Shown here: positions 39,721-52,500 of the stretch, piece by piece
How positions within the stretch are numbered: position 1 is the stretch's first letter
Layout of the letters: the number at the start of each line of letters is the position of its first letter
NCBI RefSeq assembly: GCF_000150275.1
Contig: NW_002060950.1
Location: 1,972,106-2,036,105, forward strand
From: Trichoplax adhaerens
Lineage: Eukaryota > Placozoa > Uniplacotomia > Trichoplacea > Trichoplacidae
DNA length: 64,000 nt
Direction of reading: 5' to 3'
Translations under genes and position numbers: made by a program
The notes under the pieces: model-generated
What the model was told of the DNA's origin: nothing
Databases searched by the model: none
The model's input: the letters and a program-made list of their open reading frames with translations, nothing else

Positions 39721-41296
39721 ATCTTTTTATTTATCGTAGTTAACAGATTCTTAGATCTATTGATAGCAACAGTTTTATGACGACTAGATATTTTTGTTTA
39801 CTTATTTTCCAAATATACTATTTCGGTTTATTTATTTAAGAATTTACGACGTGAATAGTAAAGATAATTACCGGCAATGAAAAATTTAGAATTAACATTT
39901 CTACCACAGCTTAAATCGATATGTGTTTCTCCTTTTTTAGTAATTATAATAATAATTTTAACTTAGTAGGAGACATTATCATTACTTAGTTCGATGTTGA
40001 TCCGATTAAGATTATCGTAATTCGTTTTCATAATTAATAAAAGTGATGAGGCCATAAGTGCAAACTTACTAAGCTAAGTAATTGCCCTATAACCTTATTA
40101 CGAATATTGTAGGTCTGATTTCATGTTAGCAGATAATTTAAAAATCATTTATAATAAAATATGATGTAGATTAGCAAAACGTTTTGTTGAAGATCGTAGT
40201 CAATATTTAATAGATTCAGTTTAATTGTCGTTTTAATCTGATCATGTTTTATTGTAATTGCCAAACTCGCATATTTATGCCTTACATTTTTCGAAATGGA
40301 TTAATTGAATAAAGTCGAGAGAGTGCAAAGAAACTATTTCCTATACCCGATTGCCTCTTTTCAGGCATTACTTAGGGACCAGTTCTAGAACGCATACCCG
40401 GATACGCTCAAATAACAATCTCAACGAGGATACAACACAGCTTAAAATTTAAGTGCCTATGCCTAACTAGATCCAAACTTCTACAGCGTAAATCAGGCAC
40501 AAGTACAAATTGCAGAAATAAATTCTAATGTGCAATGAAAGATTTTCCATTTTGTGAAATTTGATTAGACATTTTTTACCTCAAATACACAACGTTGGAA
40601 AGTACGGCACTGTATATCCAGTTGATAATATACTATACAATCATTAAATATTATTATCTAAACCTTCTTTAACATGTAAGTCTCGGAAGTTTATGGCGCG
40701 TGTTTTTAGTCAGCGGGTCCTTTTTTGCTATTATGCTAAAAATATGTATAAAATTATGGCTAAAGAATATTAGAACTCATTAAGGAAAAAAATTCAATAG
40801 CTACACGACCTTCCCATTATAATTTTTAACGACAGTTCGTGCCTTATCCAGATGGAATGCGTGATACTGCCCATTCTAAATGAATGAATTTATTAGTGCA
40901 AGCGTTCGTATGCAATGAAATCACTCTCTACATTGCACAGCAGGTAGTCTTATCCTAGGTTATATTTCTTTGAAATAAAGAAAAAGTCATTTAAAAACAA
41001 GGTCATCCATTCTCGTGGGGTTAAATGTACTTTTAAAATCTCAGCAGTTGAACAATGAATGATAAATAGTTAATTGTTGTATCTTACTGGTTGTCAATTC
41101 TTGTTATAGTTTTACATTTTATTAACATTTCAATAACCCTTCAAGAAGATTCCGTAGCTGCTGTATTTAAGTTACGGTAAAGGTATATAAATAAGGCGAA
41201 TAATTGTAATTAAATTAAAAATTAAAGTTGGATTCAAAAAAATTTCAGCCATACGTATACATAAAAAAAGTTATCATCTCGTCATAAGAGGAAAAA
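39721..41296. other. Intergenic stretch carrying duplicated SOD 3' flank
   Basis: No gene. About 40013-40148 is similar to 46908-47020 (shared TCTGATTTCATGTTAG and preceding AATAA.TAAAAGTGAT.GAG.C blocks), showing that the SOD duplication extends beyond the coding region. The last 100 bases before the oxidoreductase ATG are AT-rich 5' sequence. Confidence 0.6.
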
Positions 41297-42643
41297 ATGA
41301 AGTTTCAAGGTTCGGCGTATTTGTCAATACCAGGTAACGGAAAGCCACGATTTCAAGCTCCTTGCCTACACTATGAAAGTAATTATAATGTTCGGAAAGC
41401 CTATAAAAAATTATTAGATCAGTACGGCTTGGATCATATCAGTACTGTTCATGGCCGCAAAAGTAATAACGCAAGAAAAGAGTCTATTGCCATTATAGGA
41501 GGAGGTTGGTATGGTTGTCATTTAGCAAGGGCACTATCCATTAGAGGGTATCCAGTCCAAATTTTCGAAGCAAATGATGATCTTTTTCAGGGAGCCTCTG
41601 CACTGAATACTTTTCGATTACATAGAGGATTTCATTATCCTAGAAGTGTTACAACAAGACTGCAGTGCAAAGAGGGATTTGAAAAATTCGTTGAAGATTA
41701 TCCTGCTCTATCTAAAATGCAATCCTCTGCAATCTATGCTATCTCAAAAGATTTACCAACTAGTAATAAAGGTAAATCAGTCAAAGAAGGAATCAGATTC
41801 AACAAGTACAAAGAGATAATGGATGAGAGCGGCTTAAATTATAAAGATATCGAAGCGACTGATCTTATTAAGTATCAAAATATAGAAGGAATGGTAGATA
41901 CCAACGAAAGAACCATTTATGTAGATCTTCCTCGTGAGTATTTTAGATCAGTATTAACCGGCTTGGGTGTGGATATTTCTTACAATAGCAGAGTAATTTG
42001 TTTACAGAATAAAGACGATGGCAAGGTCGATGTATCGTATTATACTTTTGACAAGAAATCGATTGCTTCAGTTAAGAATCGTACAGAATCCTTTGATTAT
42101 GTCATCAATTGCACCTATAATACTTATAAGCCAATCAAGGATTTATCAGCAACGTATGAGAGTTGTATACAGTTGATTTATTCCTCGAAAGTAAAAAATG
42201 AGAGACCCTTTAGTTTTTCAATATTTGATGGTGAATTCCCATCCATTGATCCATTTGAATTTTATTTTAGACCACATGGGTCTTCTAGCAAGCAATTCTA
42301 TATTATGTCGCATGTTAAATTGACACCAATAAAAAAATATTCAACTTACTCTGAAGCTAGGCAGCATCAGTCCAGTCTATCAAAAGAAGAGATAGTTGGT
42401 CTTAAGGATGATTTTGAAAAAGCATTTCAGGATTATTTTCCTGACTTTTATCGGTACTTTTCTTACGAAGGTTATGCTTTATCGATAAAATCAAAGCCCA
42501 ACATACAGAAGAAATCAGAGGCAGACTTTCGTGGTGTTATAACTCGGCAAGAAGGTAATATTATACATGTTTTTTCTGGTAAAATTGATACCATATTTCA
42601 AGCCAAATGCGATGTTTTTAACATTTTAAAACGTAATCAATAA
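41297..42643 (+). CDS. Intronless FAD-dependent oxidoreductase (DAO/Rossmann family)
   Basis: A single 448-codon ORF with no introns, unlike every other gene here. The FAD-binding dinucleotide fold starts near residue 64: IAIIGGGWYGCHLARAL has G68-x-G70-x-x-G73, and FEA at 90-92 ends beta-2 with the acidic ribose-binding E91. It is followed by GASALNTFRLHRGFHYPRS (99-117), a block I associate with bacterial FAD oxidoreductases of the DAO superfamily, some from surface-polysaccharide loci. A C-terminal FSGKIDTIF segment may close the FAD site. Residues 1-62 are an extension without recognised domain or clear targeting signal. The first ATG is preceded by GAGGAAAAA. Substrate unknown. The lack of introns and bacterial-type motifs suggest horizontal acquisition or retroposition (inference). 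It sits between the intact and decayed SOD-repeat copies. Confidence 0.9.
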   Translation: MKFQGSAYLSIPGNGKPRFQAPCLHYESNYNVRKAYKKLLDQYGLDHISTVHGRKSNNARKESIAIIGGGWYGCHLARALSIRGYPVQIFEANDDLFQGASALNTFRLHRGFHYPRSVTTRLQCKEGFEKFVEDYPALSKMQSSAIYAISKDLPTSNKGKSVKEGIRFNKYKEIMDESGLNYKDIEATDLIKYQNIEGMVDTNERTIYVDLPREYFRSVLTGLGVDISYNSRVICLQNKDDGKVDVSYYTFDKKSIASVKNRTESFDYVINCTYNTYKPIKDLSATYESCIQLIYSSKVKNERPFSFSIFDGEFPSIDPFEFYFRPHGSSSKQFYIMSHVKLTPIKKYSTYSEARQHQSSLSKEEIVGLKDDFEKAFQDYFPDFYRYFSYEGYALSIKSKPNIQKKSEADFRGVITRQEGNIIHVFSGKIDTIFQAKCDVFNILKRNQ

Positions 42644-44459
42644 AGGAGAAATTATTTTTCAGCGGTATCTAGAGCTTTTATCTAACACAAGTTATGTTAA
42701 ATTGCAAAGCGATAAAGTCATCAAACTTAGATTGTTCAAACCTCAGAGAAACGCTATGAGAAATTAAAATTAGCATTATTCACTTCATTTTGAGCTTTAA
42801 AGTTTTAACTAATAAATTTCGGTATAAATTATTATTCACTCTTAAATGGTAAAAATACTCTATGGATGGAAAAGATATGCCTAAATAAAAATGAACAAAA
42901 ATAAATGCCTCATAATGCCATGGTTACTTCAAGTACGTTACGGTAGTATTCATGAAAAAGCAATGACAGAATTAATGAAAGAAGATTTTGGGTTTTATTG
43001 AAAGCTTGGGCAGCTCCTGCGTCTCTTATATTAGATTGTTACGGTGTTGCCTTGTCCTTAGGATAGTTTAATAAGTACAGTAGTAGCTAGTATGGAGAAT
43101 ATCCATATTTGTAGTGCTAGGTAAGATAAGTAATGCCTTAACGTGGATGTTGTTTGTTATAGTTCATTACATATTTGATATGATTGTTATTGTGCGATAG
43201 ATAGCAGTAAAATGATTCAAGTTCACTTGATGATAGTTGAATTATGCAACCTACGAGCTTAGATTACGATTAAGTATGAGTAAGAGATTCAAAATATTTA
43301 CTGATAGAAAAGCTATGTAAGGAACATCTCAGTTCGAGATGTTTCTCCTAGTAAGATATAATAATACTGTTGTTGTTTACAAATTAGACGGTTCCTATAT
43401 AAACGGGAATATTTTGAGTTAAGTGGTGCTGTAAAAAGTTGTAGATGTTTCTTTGCTAATAAAAGTTTCATCTTTACAGTGTTTTGCTGTGTGTGTTTAA
43501 CGTTGAGTAAAAGGGCGTTCAAGTCAGTAGCTACTTCTAGACTTTTACTGTACGTTACCTTATCGCAGAAGTGAAATTGTGACATAGATGCAATTAAAAA
43601 CTAAAACTTTCTAAGGAAACGATTACGATTTGGCCTTATTATGAAGGGCAAAATATTTCAAATGAAAATATCATTAGTATTCATCTAATGTTAAGATTTA
43701 TATGCCGTTTGCCATGCAAATAGAATGATATCAAGTAAAATTTATCAGTCCATCTTTAAAACCTTGCGAGCTATACTATAAAAATTTATCAACAGCCATC
43801 TTGAAGGTAGTGATTCTGAAAGGTTTATGATGAAGGTTAATACAGGTGAGGATAATATATTTGTTAAGCCATTATTCTGCTCGTATACTGCTGATTCAGA
43901 AATTGTTGTATTAGCAAAACTGCTTGATCTTCATAAGCTACCAAAGCTAACTTGTGAGACGGTGTTGATTTAGCATAATGGAAAGATGTTTCTTGAATCC
44001 TTGGTAATAGTAGTATAAGTTTATAACAACAATTTCTATCCGTCAATCATTATTGTTTTTGATTTTTAAATAATGTGGATAATGACGTTCAATTTAATTA
44101 GTCTTATTTAGCAACCATTATCTTTCACCAATCAACGATGTCTGTATCAATGTCAACATTGATACAGAATTTTAATTTATATTCCATCAACTGTGGCATA
44201 GTTATACCACATATTCATAATTAGCAGCCATTTGGGTTAGAAATTAGCTATCTGATTAGTTAATTTTAATTAGAAGTACTCTGTATGGGTTCTTATTGTT
44301 ATTAAAATAAAAATAAAAATTTCGTCATTGCTAGCTCGTTTATATCATCTCCAATAGAGTAATACTTTAATATAGGAGTATTCTATATTCAGTTCCACAA
44401 TTTTGTGTTAAAATTCAGCGGCAGCCAAGTATATCGATGATATTCTCGTAATTACTTTC
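42644..44459. other. Intergenic stretch with two unassigned minus-strand ORFs
   Basis: Minus-strand open frames at 43313-43585 (90 codons, helical-looking, ATG start) and 43864-44046 (60 codons) read more protein-like than average noise, and could be remnants of one decayed minus-strand gene. The sequence between them has stops in all minus frames. I recognise no domain in either. Confidence 0.3.
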
Positions 44460-45700
44460 CGATATCGTCTTAGTTTGTTTAATGTTATCAAGAAGATGCA
44501 ATAACACCGTCCCAGCTAATACTAATATTAAAAGTAAAATAATATATGGACATCTAATACCTTCATCATCCATTAAAGCTATTTTATTTTGGGTATAGAT
44601 ACGGTCCAGGCTAATATCATTAGGTGGTCTATCGTCAGTGAAAAGAAAGAAAATAACATCAGATTTCTTCAATAATGACGGCGATAACAATTGTAGCTCC
44701 TTCAACATTGGCTATCTTTATGGCCATCATCGGTTTCTGTTAGGCATGACTTACAATTTACAAATCAGGCAATTAGGAAGTTTCGTCGTTAATGTAACCT
44801 GTCGACTCGGTTGTATTCCTATCTATAGCCAATGAAAATTTCATGATACATAAATTAATCCCAACAGTAAGTTGTCTAATGTTGCCATGCTATTTTTTTA
44901 TTAAAATAAAGATAATTGTTGTCTTTGTCTGCCTGTAAAATGGCTCTGATCCACATTTGCTTGCAATCATTCCACTGAAGGAAATGGATTCCTTCTATTC
45001 ATTAATGATCATAAAAATATAAGGTCGTAAGGAATAAATAATCAATTAATCATATCGATCTAAGTTTCTTCAAGTCATTATTAATCATTAAGGAGTTGCC
45101 GCATCAATTCCGTTCGCCTTCATGTACTATTGAACAACTTGTATAGCCTAGTAACGATATATGGCATTTACCAGTGTTCAGTAGGACTGAAATTTCACCA
45201 ATTGATAATTTCTGTTAAAGATATGCCAATGGCATAATCCTACTAAGGTGAAGATAAGGTAATTTTTCACATGGAACTCGCTACTTAATAGCAATAATTT
45301 CTTCGCATATATGCGTAATTGTAATTAATTAATAGTTTTACAATTTTCCATGTCATCAATTACAACTATTTGGCGAGTGTACTGTAGCTGAATGCTCTAC
45401 TTTTATTTATTCTTCATCTAAAAGCCATTTCCCTGCTAACAATAAGAGCACAAATTCGTCTAGTATTTCCTGCGATATAAACAGGGAATGTCTATTTTCA
45501 AGGTTATGTAACTGATATAGTAATCAACGGCTAGTCGTTATGACTCTAAAATAGTTTACTACCACCTGTCGAATGTTAATATTTTAGCCAGTCTCTATAA
45601 AGTTCGTTGTAAAGTAAGCATCTGTTACGTAAATGAGGAGAGTTATCAGCTCGATAAAGTGCGATTAATATTGGCGACGAAGTTAACTTTACTTTCATAT
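44460..45700 (+). pseudogene. Decayed copy of the Cu-only SOD-repeat gene
   Basis: Colinear with the first exon of the intact gene. GCAATAACACCGTCCCAGCT matches its signal-peptide end. Positions 44638-44835 encode ITSDFFNNDGDNNCSSFNIG against ITSGFIDNNGDNDCSSSNIG of the first repeat. Positions 45085-45250 match the third repeat (GTTCGCCTTCATGTA, CAGTAGGACTGAAA), 45370-45480 its end, and 45495-45650 part of the fourth repeat. Stops and frameshifts occur throughout, the second repeat is largely missing, and a further stretch is deleted between the third and fourth repeats. No long frame survives on the sense strand. A 97-codon antisense frame at 44415-44708 is a shadow of this homology. It is a tandem-duplicate pseudogene, not processed, because the 3' flank is also duplicated near 46.9-47.0 kb. 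Confidence 0.88.
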
Positions 45701-48700
45701 TGGCATATTTACGAATACATTATAAAATAGTGGGTATTTCATTTTACTCAATCTAGCGTAGTTTATGCAATGCATTACATTGTTAGCCGTACGTAGTATG
45801 GTCAAATATTATGAAATTCTAGTAGACCATAATAAAGCTAATTCAAAGCTATATAGTTGTCACAAAACAGCTTTGCAACAAGATAACGCAATATACGATC
45901 AATAAGTCAATTCCTTGAACCACGTATCAAGGAACGATATCTGCACTATCACAAACACTTTTGCTCTACTAGTAGACTACACAAAGACTTAAACGCCTCG
46001 TATTTTACGTTAAACACTAAGTTGGACAATTCTTCTTTATTTCACGATATACTGCATTTATGTACTATTCCTCAATAGTTCATGAGTCATAGTTAATACA
46101 ATTAACATTAGAATCATTTACTGAATTAGATATTAATTTTAGCTACTGCTTCCTTAATGCAGACAACAGTATTTACGAACATAGACATATAATGACTAAT
46201 ACAGAATAGTCAGATTACGATATGTCCTATCACGGAACATTTCCATGATAATTTACAGTCTACCATAAGTAAATTACAATCACAATGATTCGAACTGTAA
46301 GCAGATGATTTGCATTCCCTATTAGAACTATTAATTTCAGTATGTGTATAAGTGTCACTGTCATAAAAAGTCAGTGCTATATTAAAATACAGTATATCCA
46401 AATTAGAAGTTAACTAAATAAGGATAGTCTAATAGAATTTTCCTAACATTGATATTTCTACTGTAATACAGTATATAACACTGTAACAATAGCTTAATAA
46501 AAATTTCCTACCTTTAATCCGCCTTCTGTCATTTACAAAGTTTCCGGTCGAGCTTTTCTTTTATGATTTTTTATCTGCTTTATTCCTGGGTTTGGCAGCT
46601 TTTATGCTTATAAACTTATCAGGTCTTATATTACTCTTAATTATTAATAGCCTAGATAATTTCTGAGACTACTAGTAATGATTTAATTATGATAAAACTA
46701 GATTTATCCATTCTACTAATAAGCTAGGCTTCGTTTAAAAATCTTAGAGTTTGAAAATCTAAATCACTTACATCAATTCTGGAGGAATTACTATTTACCG
46801 CTGTTTTAATTTCATTAAGTATAACATTTCTCCTTTCATTGAATGGAATATTCTCGCTTGTAGGTGCGTGTGTGTTGTTGGTATTAACTTTCTGCTTTTA
46901 ACCTTTAAATTTTCGTAATTTGGTTCAATAATTATTAAAGTGATTGAGCCTGAGCATTAACTTGCAGTGATTACTGTACAACGTATGTCTGATTTCATGT
47001 TAGTAATTAACTTAAATTATTTGTCAATTTCATGCTTTCCGTTCATTTGAATTATTATTATTTTTTAATAATGACAGGTAGACTAAAGGAATAGATTTGT
47101 CATACTACTGGTATGGAATATTTTACTTTGCGATAGTAAAGAAGTTTAAAAACGTAAAAGACATGTCGTTTAGCTGCTTTTGGGTACTGAATTAACTGGT
47201 CTAGCCAAAATTGTGTAATATAACCTTCAATATTATCGTTTTCAAGAATGGGGTAATCAAATAAACGCTTACAATACGAAAAAACCTTACTTTCCTATCT
47301 TCTAATTGCTGCTTTTAATCCTTCGAAAGTGACTTAGCGATATTTGTGTCCAGTGAAAAACTTATAGTTTGTATTGAAATTTCCTAAATTCCACAGTACG
47401 AATAGATTAAAAAGAATTTCCAGTAGTTACAGCCGCACTAATACGCCTAAATTCGACTTATGTCTATTTGCATAAGATAATTAGATCAAAACTTACGATG
47501 ATAAATGATATCAGGCGTAGAATACCAATACCATCACGGCGTTCTTGTACTTGCTGTGCCTGTTACTAAGAATATGGACTCAACTCGATTTATTAAATGA
47601 GAATATTACGTCCATGATACTATCTCGTGTAGCTACGTCGATTTGAGGTAAAGTGGATTGTACTCAACATTTGTGTGAAGACTGATTGCCATTAACGATA
47701 AATTTGGTAGTGTTACAATACTACGTTGCCGTAAATTATAAGAAATTATTGTTACTGACAGTGTTTCGGTGTTATAGTATAGCTGTTTTATAGATTATAG
47801 TACGGCGTGTCTACTGATTGTAAGCCTTTTACAAGGGTAGTTCTTACACGTTATAGTAGCGCTACTATATTCTTACTAGATCTTTCGGTAGATTAAGGTA
47901 GTAATCTGTAGAAGTAACTCAAAGTAAGTGCTTTAAGTTAGATTAGTAAACTTGTCAGGAAATAGTCGGTGACAGGTAGCGTACTTACACTTACTGAATA
48001 TCTGCAATTACTAGATATAAAATCAATATTCTAATTCAGTTACTACCATTAACGCTAGCAAATGTCCATTAAACCCTGCAAAAGCATGAAATTTTATCAT
48101 TCAGAAGCATACTATAATTGCATCATAACGTAAATGTCGAAGAACTTCATTAATACAAAATTTCTAAGCGTACAAAGCTTAGCCTTCTATATAACTACAA
48201 TCAAATTAAAGCGGCTGTTATTTTCCTCTTATAAGGTTGTCTATAGTATTACAACGTTTACGTTGTAAAAGAGTTCCAAAAGTTTCATACAAATTAGTGG
48301 TGAATACTAATAAAGGTAGCTATTGGTATATTTCTGTTATCATTCTATATTAATTCAAGTCATCTAAATAAGTATCGTACCGGTAGCATCACTAATGCAA
48401 AGGTAGATATGGTATATGCTCTTGCAACTTGTAAGCGGAATTATATCAAGCGTATATACTCACATTGCATTGTGGCTTGTACGATTTAAAATTGAGGTCA
48501 GCCTTAGTAGTTCACTTATTGCTATATTGAAGGTTTGTACTGCTCTCATTTAGCCTGGAAGATAGGAAATTGAACAAGTAATTAAAGTTATTATAAAACT
48601 AACTACGTACTCCAACCCTCTCTTTATGGATTAAAAAATGGCAGCTTATATCCTTGCGGCGTTCACATTTACAACGCAAATTACAAGATTTTAGAACAGC

Positions 48701-49535
48701 GAATTAATTATTATATATAGTACAATCCACTACAGTATTAACACGTAGAATTAACTAGTGTAAATAACACATTCGTGGAGCATTATAATTTTAATCGATC
48801 ATGATTATTATGTAACCTGCAAATATAGTAGGTTTTCAACTTACTCAATTCAGGTAATATCGAATTTAACGCGATGAAATAATAGAAATCTAAAATGTAC
48901 CATAAATATTACATGCTTTAATTAACTAATACTGTATATAGGAATAAATCGTATTAACGCGCAATCTAACAAATATAGCGTGGTCTATAATATGATAGGT
49001 TTACTACGGTAAGTATTTAGACGAAATGGTCAACTTGATATTGACATTAGGATTATTTATTGAATCCTGGTAGTTTAGATTCCTTATCATCGCATTAGGA
49101 TAACTTTATGATTTGAGATACTAATGGCTAAAGCAATGGGCAGTTTACCAGCAAGGGGTCTGAGAGTTTAAAATTAATGTAAACAACACTCTTTTATCTA
49201 GATATAAATTGTTACCGTACTTTTTATCCATATATTTGACCTGAAATTTGAGTATTCTATGGGCACTGATGCCATTTTTATTCGATCTTAGGAAGTAAAT
49301 ATGAACTTTGCACTTTAGTAGTTCCTCCAAATCATTATTGCTAGATCATTAGTTGTGATTGTAAGAAGTAGAATCGAAGGTTAAAAATAAAGCAAATTAT
49401 CCTGGTTGAGTCTACTCTTTGTGGGCTTAGTGTGCTTGAAATACATGAAGAATAACAGTCACTAAACTTGGTCTAGAAGGAAACCTATTGATACCATCAA
49501 TTGAAAATTCTGTGACTTACTTATTGTAAACTGGT
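45701..49535. other. Intergenic stretch with duplicated SOD 3' flank
   Basis: About 46908-47020 resembles the 3' flank of the intact SOD-repeat gene (40013-40148). Otherwise stops are dense. The 63-codon minus frame at 46210-46401 and the 61-codon minus frame at 49145-49330 have no recognised features. Confidence 0.45.
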
Positions 49536-52500
49536 ATGGCTGATTTATACACAGTTGATGAAGTAAAGTCTTGGAATAATCATCAAGTTATTGAATTTCT
49601 CTTTAAAGTAAGCTAACAGATATTAATATTAAACTTTAAAAATTTTCTGTTCGTGTTCATCGAAAATTTCTGCGTCTATATCATTTTTTATGACTATCAT
49701 ATTGATATTAGTCAAATAAATAGGCTCTTGAAAGTCATCTCACTTATAAAATTCGTGATAAATTAATACGGAATGATTTAATAAATATTAAGCGGCCTAA
49801 TAGAATTCATTGGTCTGATCGACATTAAAACCATGCACTGAAAATTTTCAGTAATACTTGAATAAATTATATTGAATAAAAGATAATTCTTCAGGAACAC
49901 GACAGTTGCAAATATTATAGATCGCGAAATACTGCTGTAGCATCGTAGTTACATCCAACAGGAATTTTCGATACGTACGCAGACCTATAAAAAGTTGAAA
50001 AAGCTCTGACTGCTTTCTTTTAACGCTCTTCAGTAATCTATCTGGTTCACTATACTATTCTTGCTAAATTATAAGATGATGTTAGCTTAAATCTGTGTTG
50101 ATGGCCTTCAGAAATCATTCGAATGTTTTATACTTAGCCGCCATCAACTAGTTTATGTGACCATAACCATGCTATAAACTAGCGTAAATATCTTCTAAAA
50201 AAGATGATTAAATAAGTTTTTAGGCGTAAAGTCTGTCACTAATCATTCTTGACCATTGAAATTAAGCTTTGGTGAAAAGGATACAGTATCGGATAAATGC
50301 ATTTCTTAAGATAATTATGATAAACAAAAAAGTGATATCATCATGGATAATCGATACATTGGTAGACACTTTATACTTTAAGTGTGCCATTTTGGTATAC
50401 CGATAGATATCCTTCAGACTATATTCACGGCTATAAAGTGACTTGACCAGTGTAAATTTTCAATCCGTGACTTTTGGTGTTTTTTTAATTTCTATTCCTG
50501 GTTTCTACTTTCGGATATAAAGATTTAATGATGTATATTACTAAGAATACACTACTCATCTTGCAAAAAAGTAAAAATTACAAGACAAAACAAATTTAGC
50601 CTTTTGTAGTCGGATTAAACATAAATGGGGAAAAACTTTAAGATTCTACACCAATTTTAAAACTTACCACCACGATAATGGCGTGTGAAAGTCGCCACAA
50701 TATTAAAGAATTTTTTATTCTCATCCACGACTCCAACTACATTAGAGTAACTCGCTTAATCGCGAAGCTTTCCAGCATCATTAATGATTTAATTGCATTA
50801 TCGGAAGCGTAATGGATTCCTACATGCTAATAGTTCTAGCGTAAAAATATTAATAATACCCTCATCAGTGATTTTTCGTATAGCATTAAAGTGGCAAGTA
50901 TCTGATTAAAAGATTCTGACTACATAATGTTAATGCTCCTTATTTCACTATTCAATTAGGTAACACTGGGTGAATTATAAACTATGTAGGGCAGACCGAT
51001 TTAACTACATTCGTCTCTAGTTTAATAGAAAACAGATATTACAACTGAAAAACTACTGCATAAAACATCAATCTAATTTAAAGCTAGCTATTTTTAAATA
51101 ATTTAGAGATTAAACTCACGTAGTAATGTTGTAGTACCAAATGTCATTCTAAGTCATAGAATATATGATAAAATCTCGCCATTTTCAAGCAGATTAATGA
51201 ATCGGTACACCGATTTTGTTGTTTTTTGAATAACACAGTATTATGCTATAGTACATCAAATTGTTACCTACTAGGTGGCTTATGATAATTACAGAGTTAC
51301 ATTAAGAAATGATTTAATGGTCGATGCGTATGTTAACTGTTCCAATTAAAATCTGGAGATAAAAGTATAAATTCACTAATTGGAATAATTGAGTCAATGT
51401 ATTAAATTATGAAAAGACAGGCGTTGAAAATGAGTAATGTAAAAATTAGACTTATGAATAAACTGACACGTTACAAATGAGTAGCAATATTCAATCTAAC
51501 AAAATTCTTAAGCCTTTCAGATCGCTTACGCTTGCCCTAACGACTAGGCAAATATGTACTGTCTACCTTATAAAGTAATACACAAGTGCAAATAAATAAT
51601 TTAAGTAAGTTAACTATATTAGAGGAAATTGTCTAAATCTTGATTTATTAATGTAGGCTATGTATTGATAACAAATACAATACAGTATGAACATAACACT
51701 AAGATTAATCTTTCTACGGTAGAATGAGTGAAAACCATTAATTATACTATTAAATTATACGCGAAATAGGAGAATAAGTTCTTTTTGCCTACAGATGAAT
51801 TACAGCTACACTAGAATTTACAGGTGAATATTGAGATGGAGAGTGATATGCGGATCTAGTAATTACAGTATATGTCAAGGGCTATATTATTTTCGTTAAT
51901 TAATCTCGGGCTATAATTAATATTTAACAATGATACTGATATAAATATCGCAACTTACATCTTTTTACTAACATAGTTGAGCAACTTGACCATGTATTGG
52001 CCTGCAATAGCTAATTTTTGTGGTTTTGAAATTCCGCGAATTTTTAAAGTATTAAATAAGCGCTGTGAGATTATTATCTGTTGAATTAAGCAGGTATATC
52101 TTTTTCTCCTAATAAGATTCTAATAAGATCATTATCTTATTGGACTCGATGATGTATCAATTGTGTACTTGTAAGATTAATTGAAATTTTATTTGTTAGG
52201 GGTGAATAAATCGCTATTATAATCGTGTATTTCTGTTCAAATGAAATTTACTTTAAAAAGTTTTAATTGAGTTGCATTTCATGGCACTTTAAGTGACATT
52301 AATTTTTAATATAGCTGAATTTCGATTACTTTTTATTGTAGCATCAATTTTTCGACTGCATAGGTCCTTTTAGGGATCATCACATTGATGGTAATGCGTT
52401 TATGGTAAGTGTGAGCGAAAGTATAAATTACTACCTATAATTTCTAGCCTATTCGATAGGGTTTTATGCTATTGCTTTTGAAAGTATAAGTATCTTGAAT

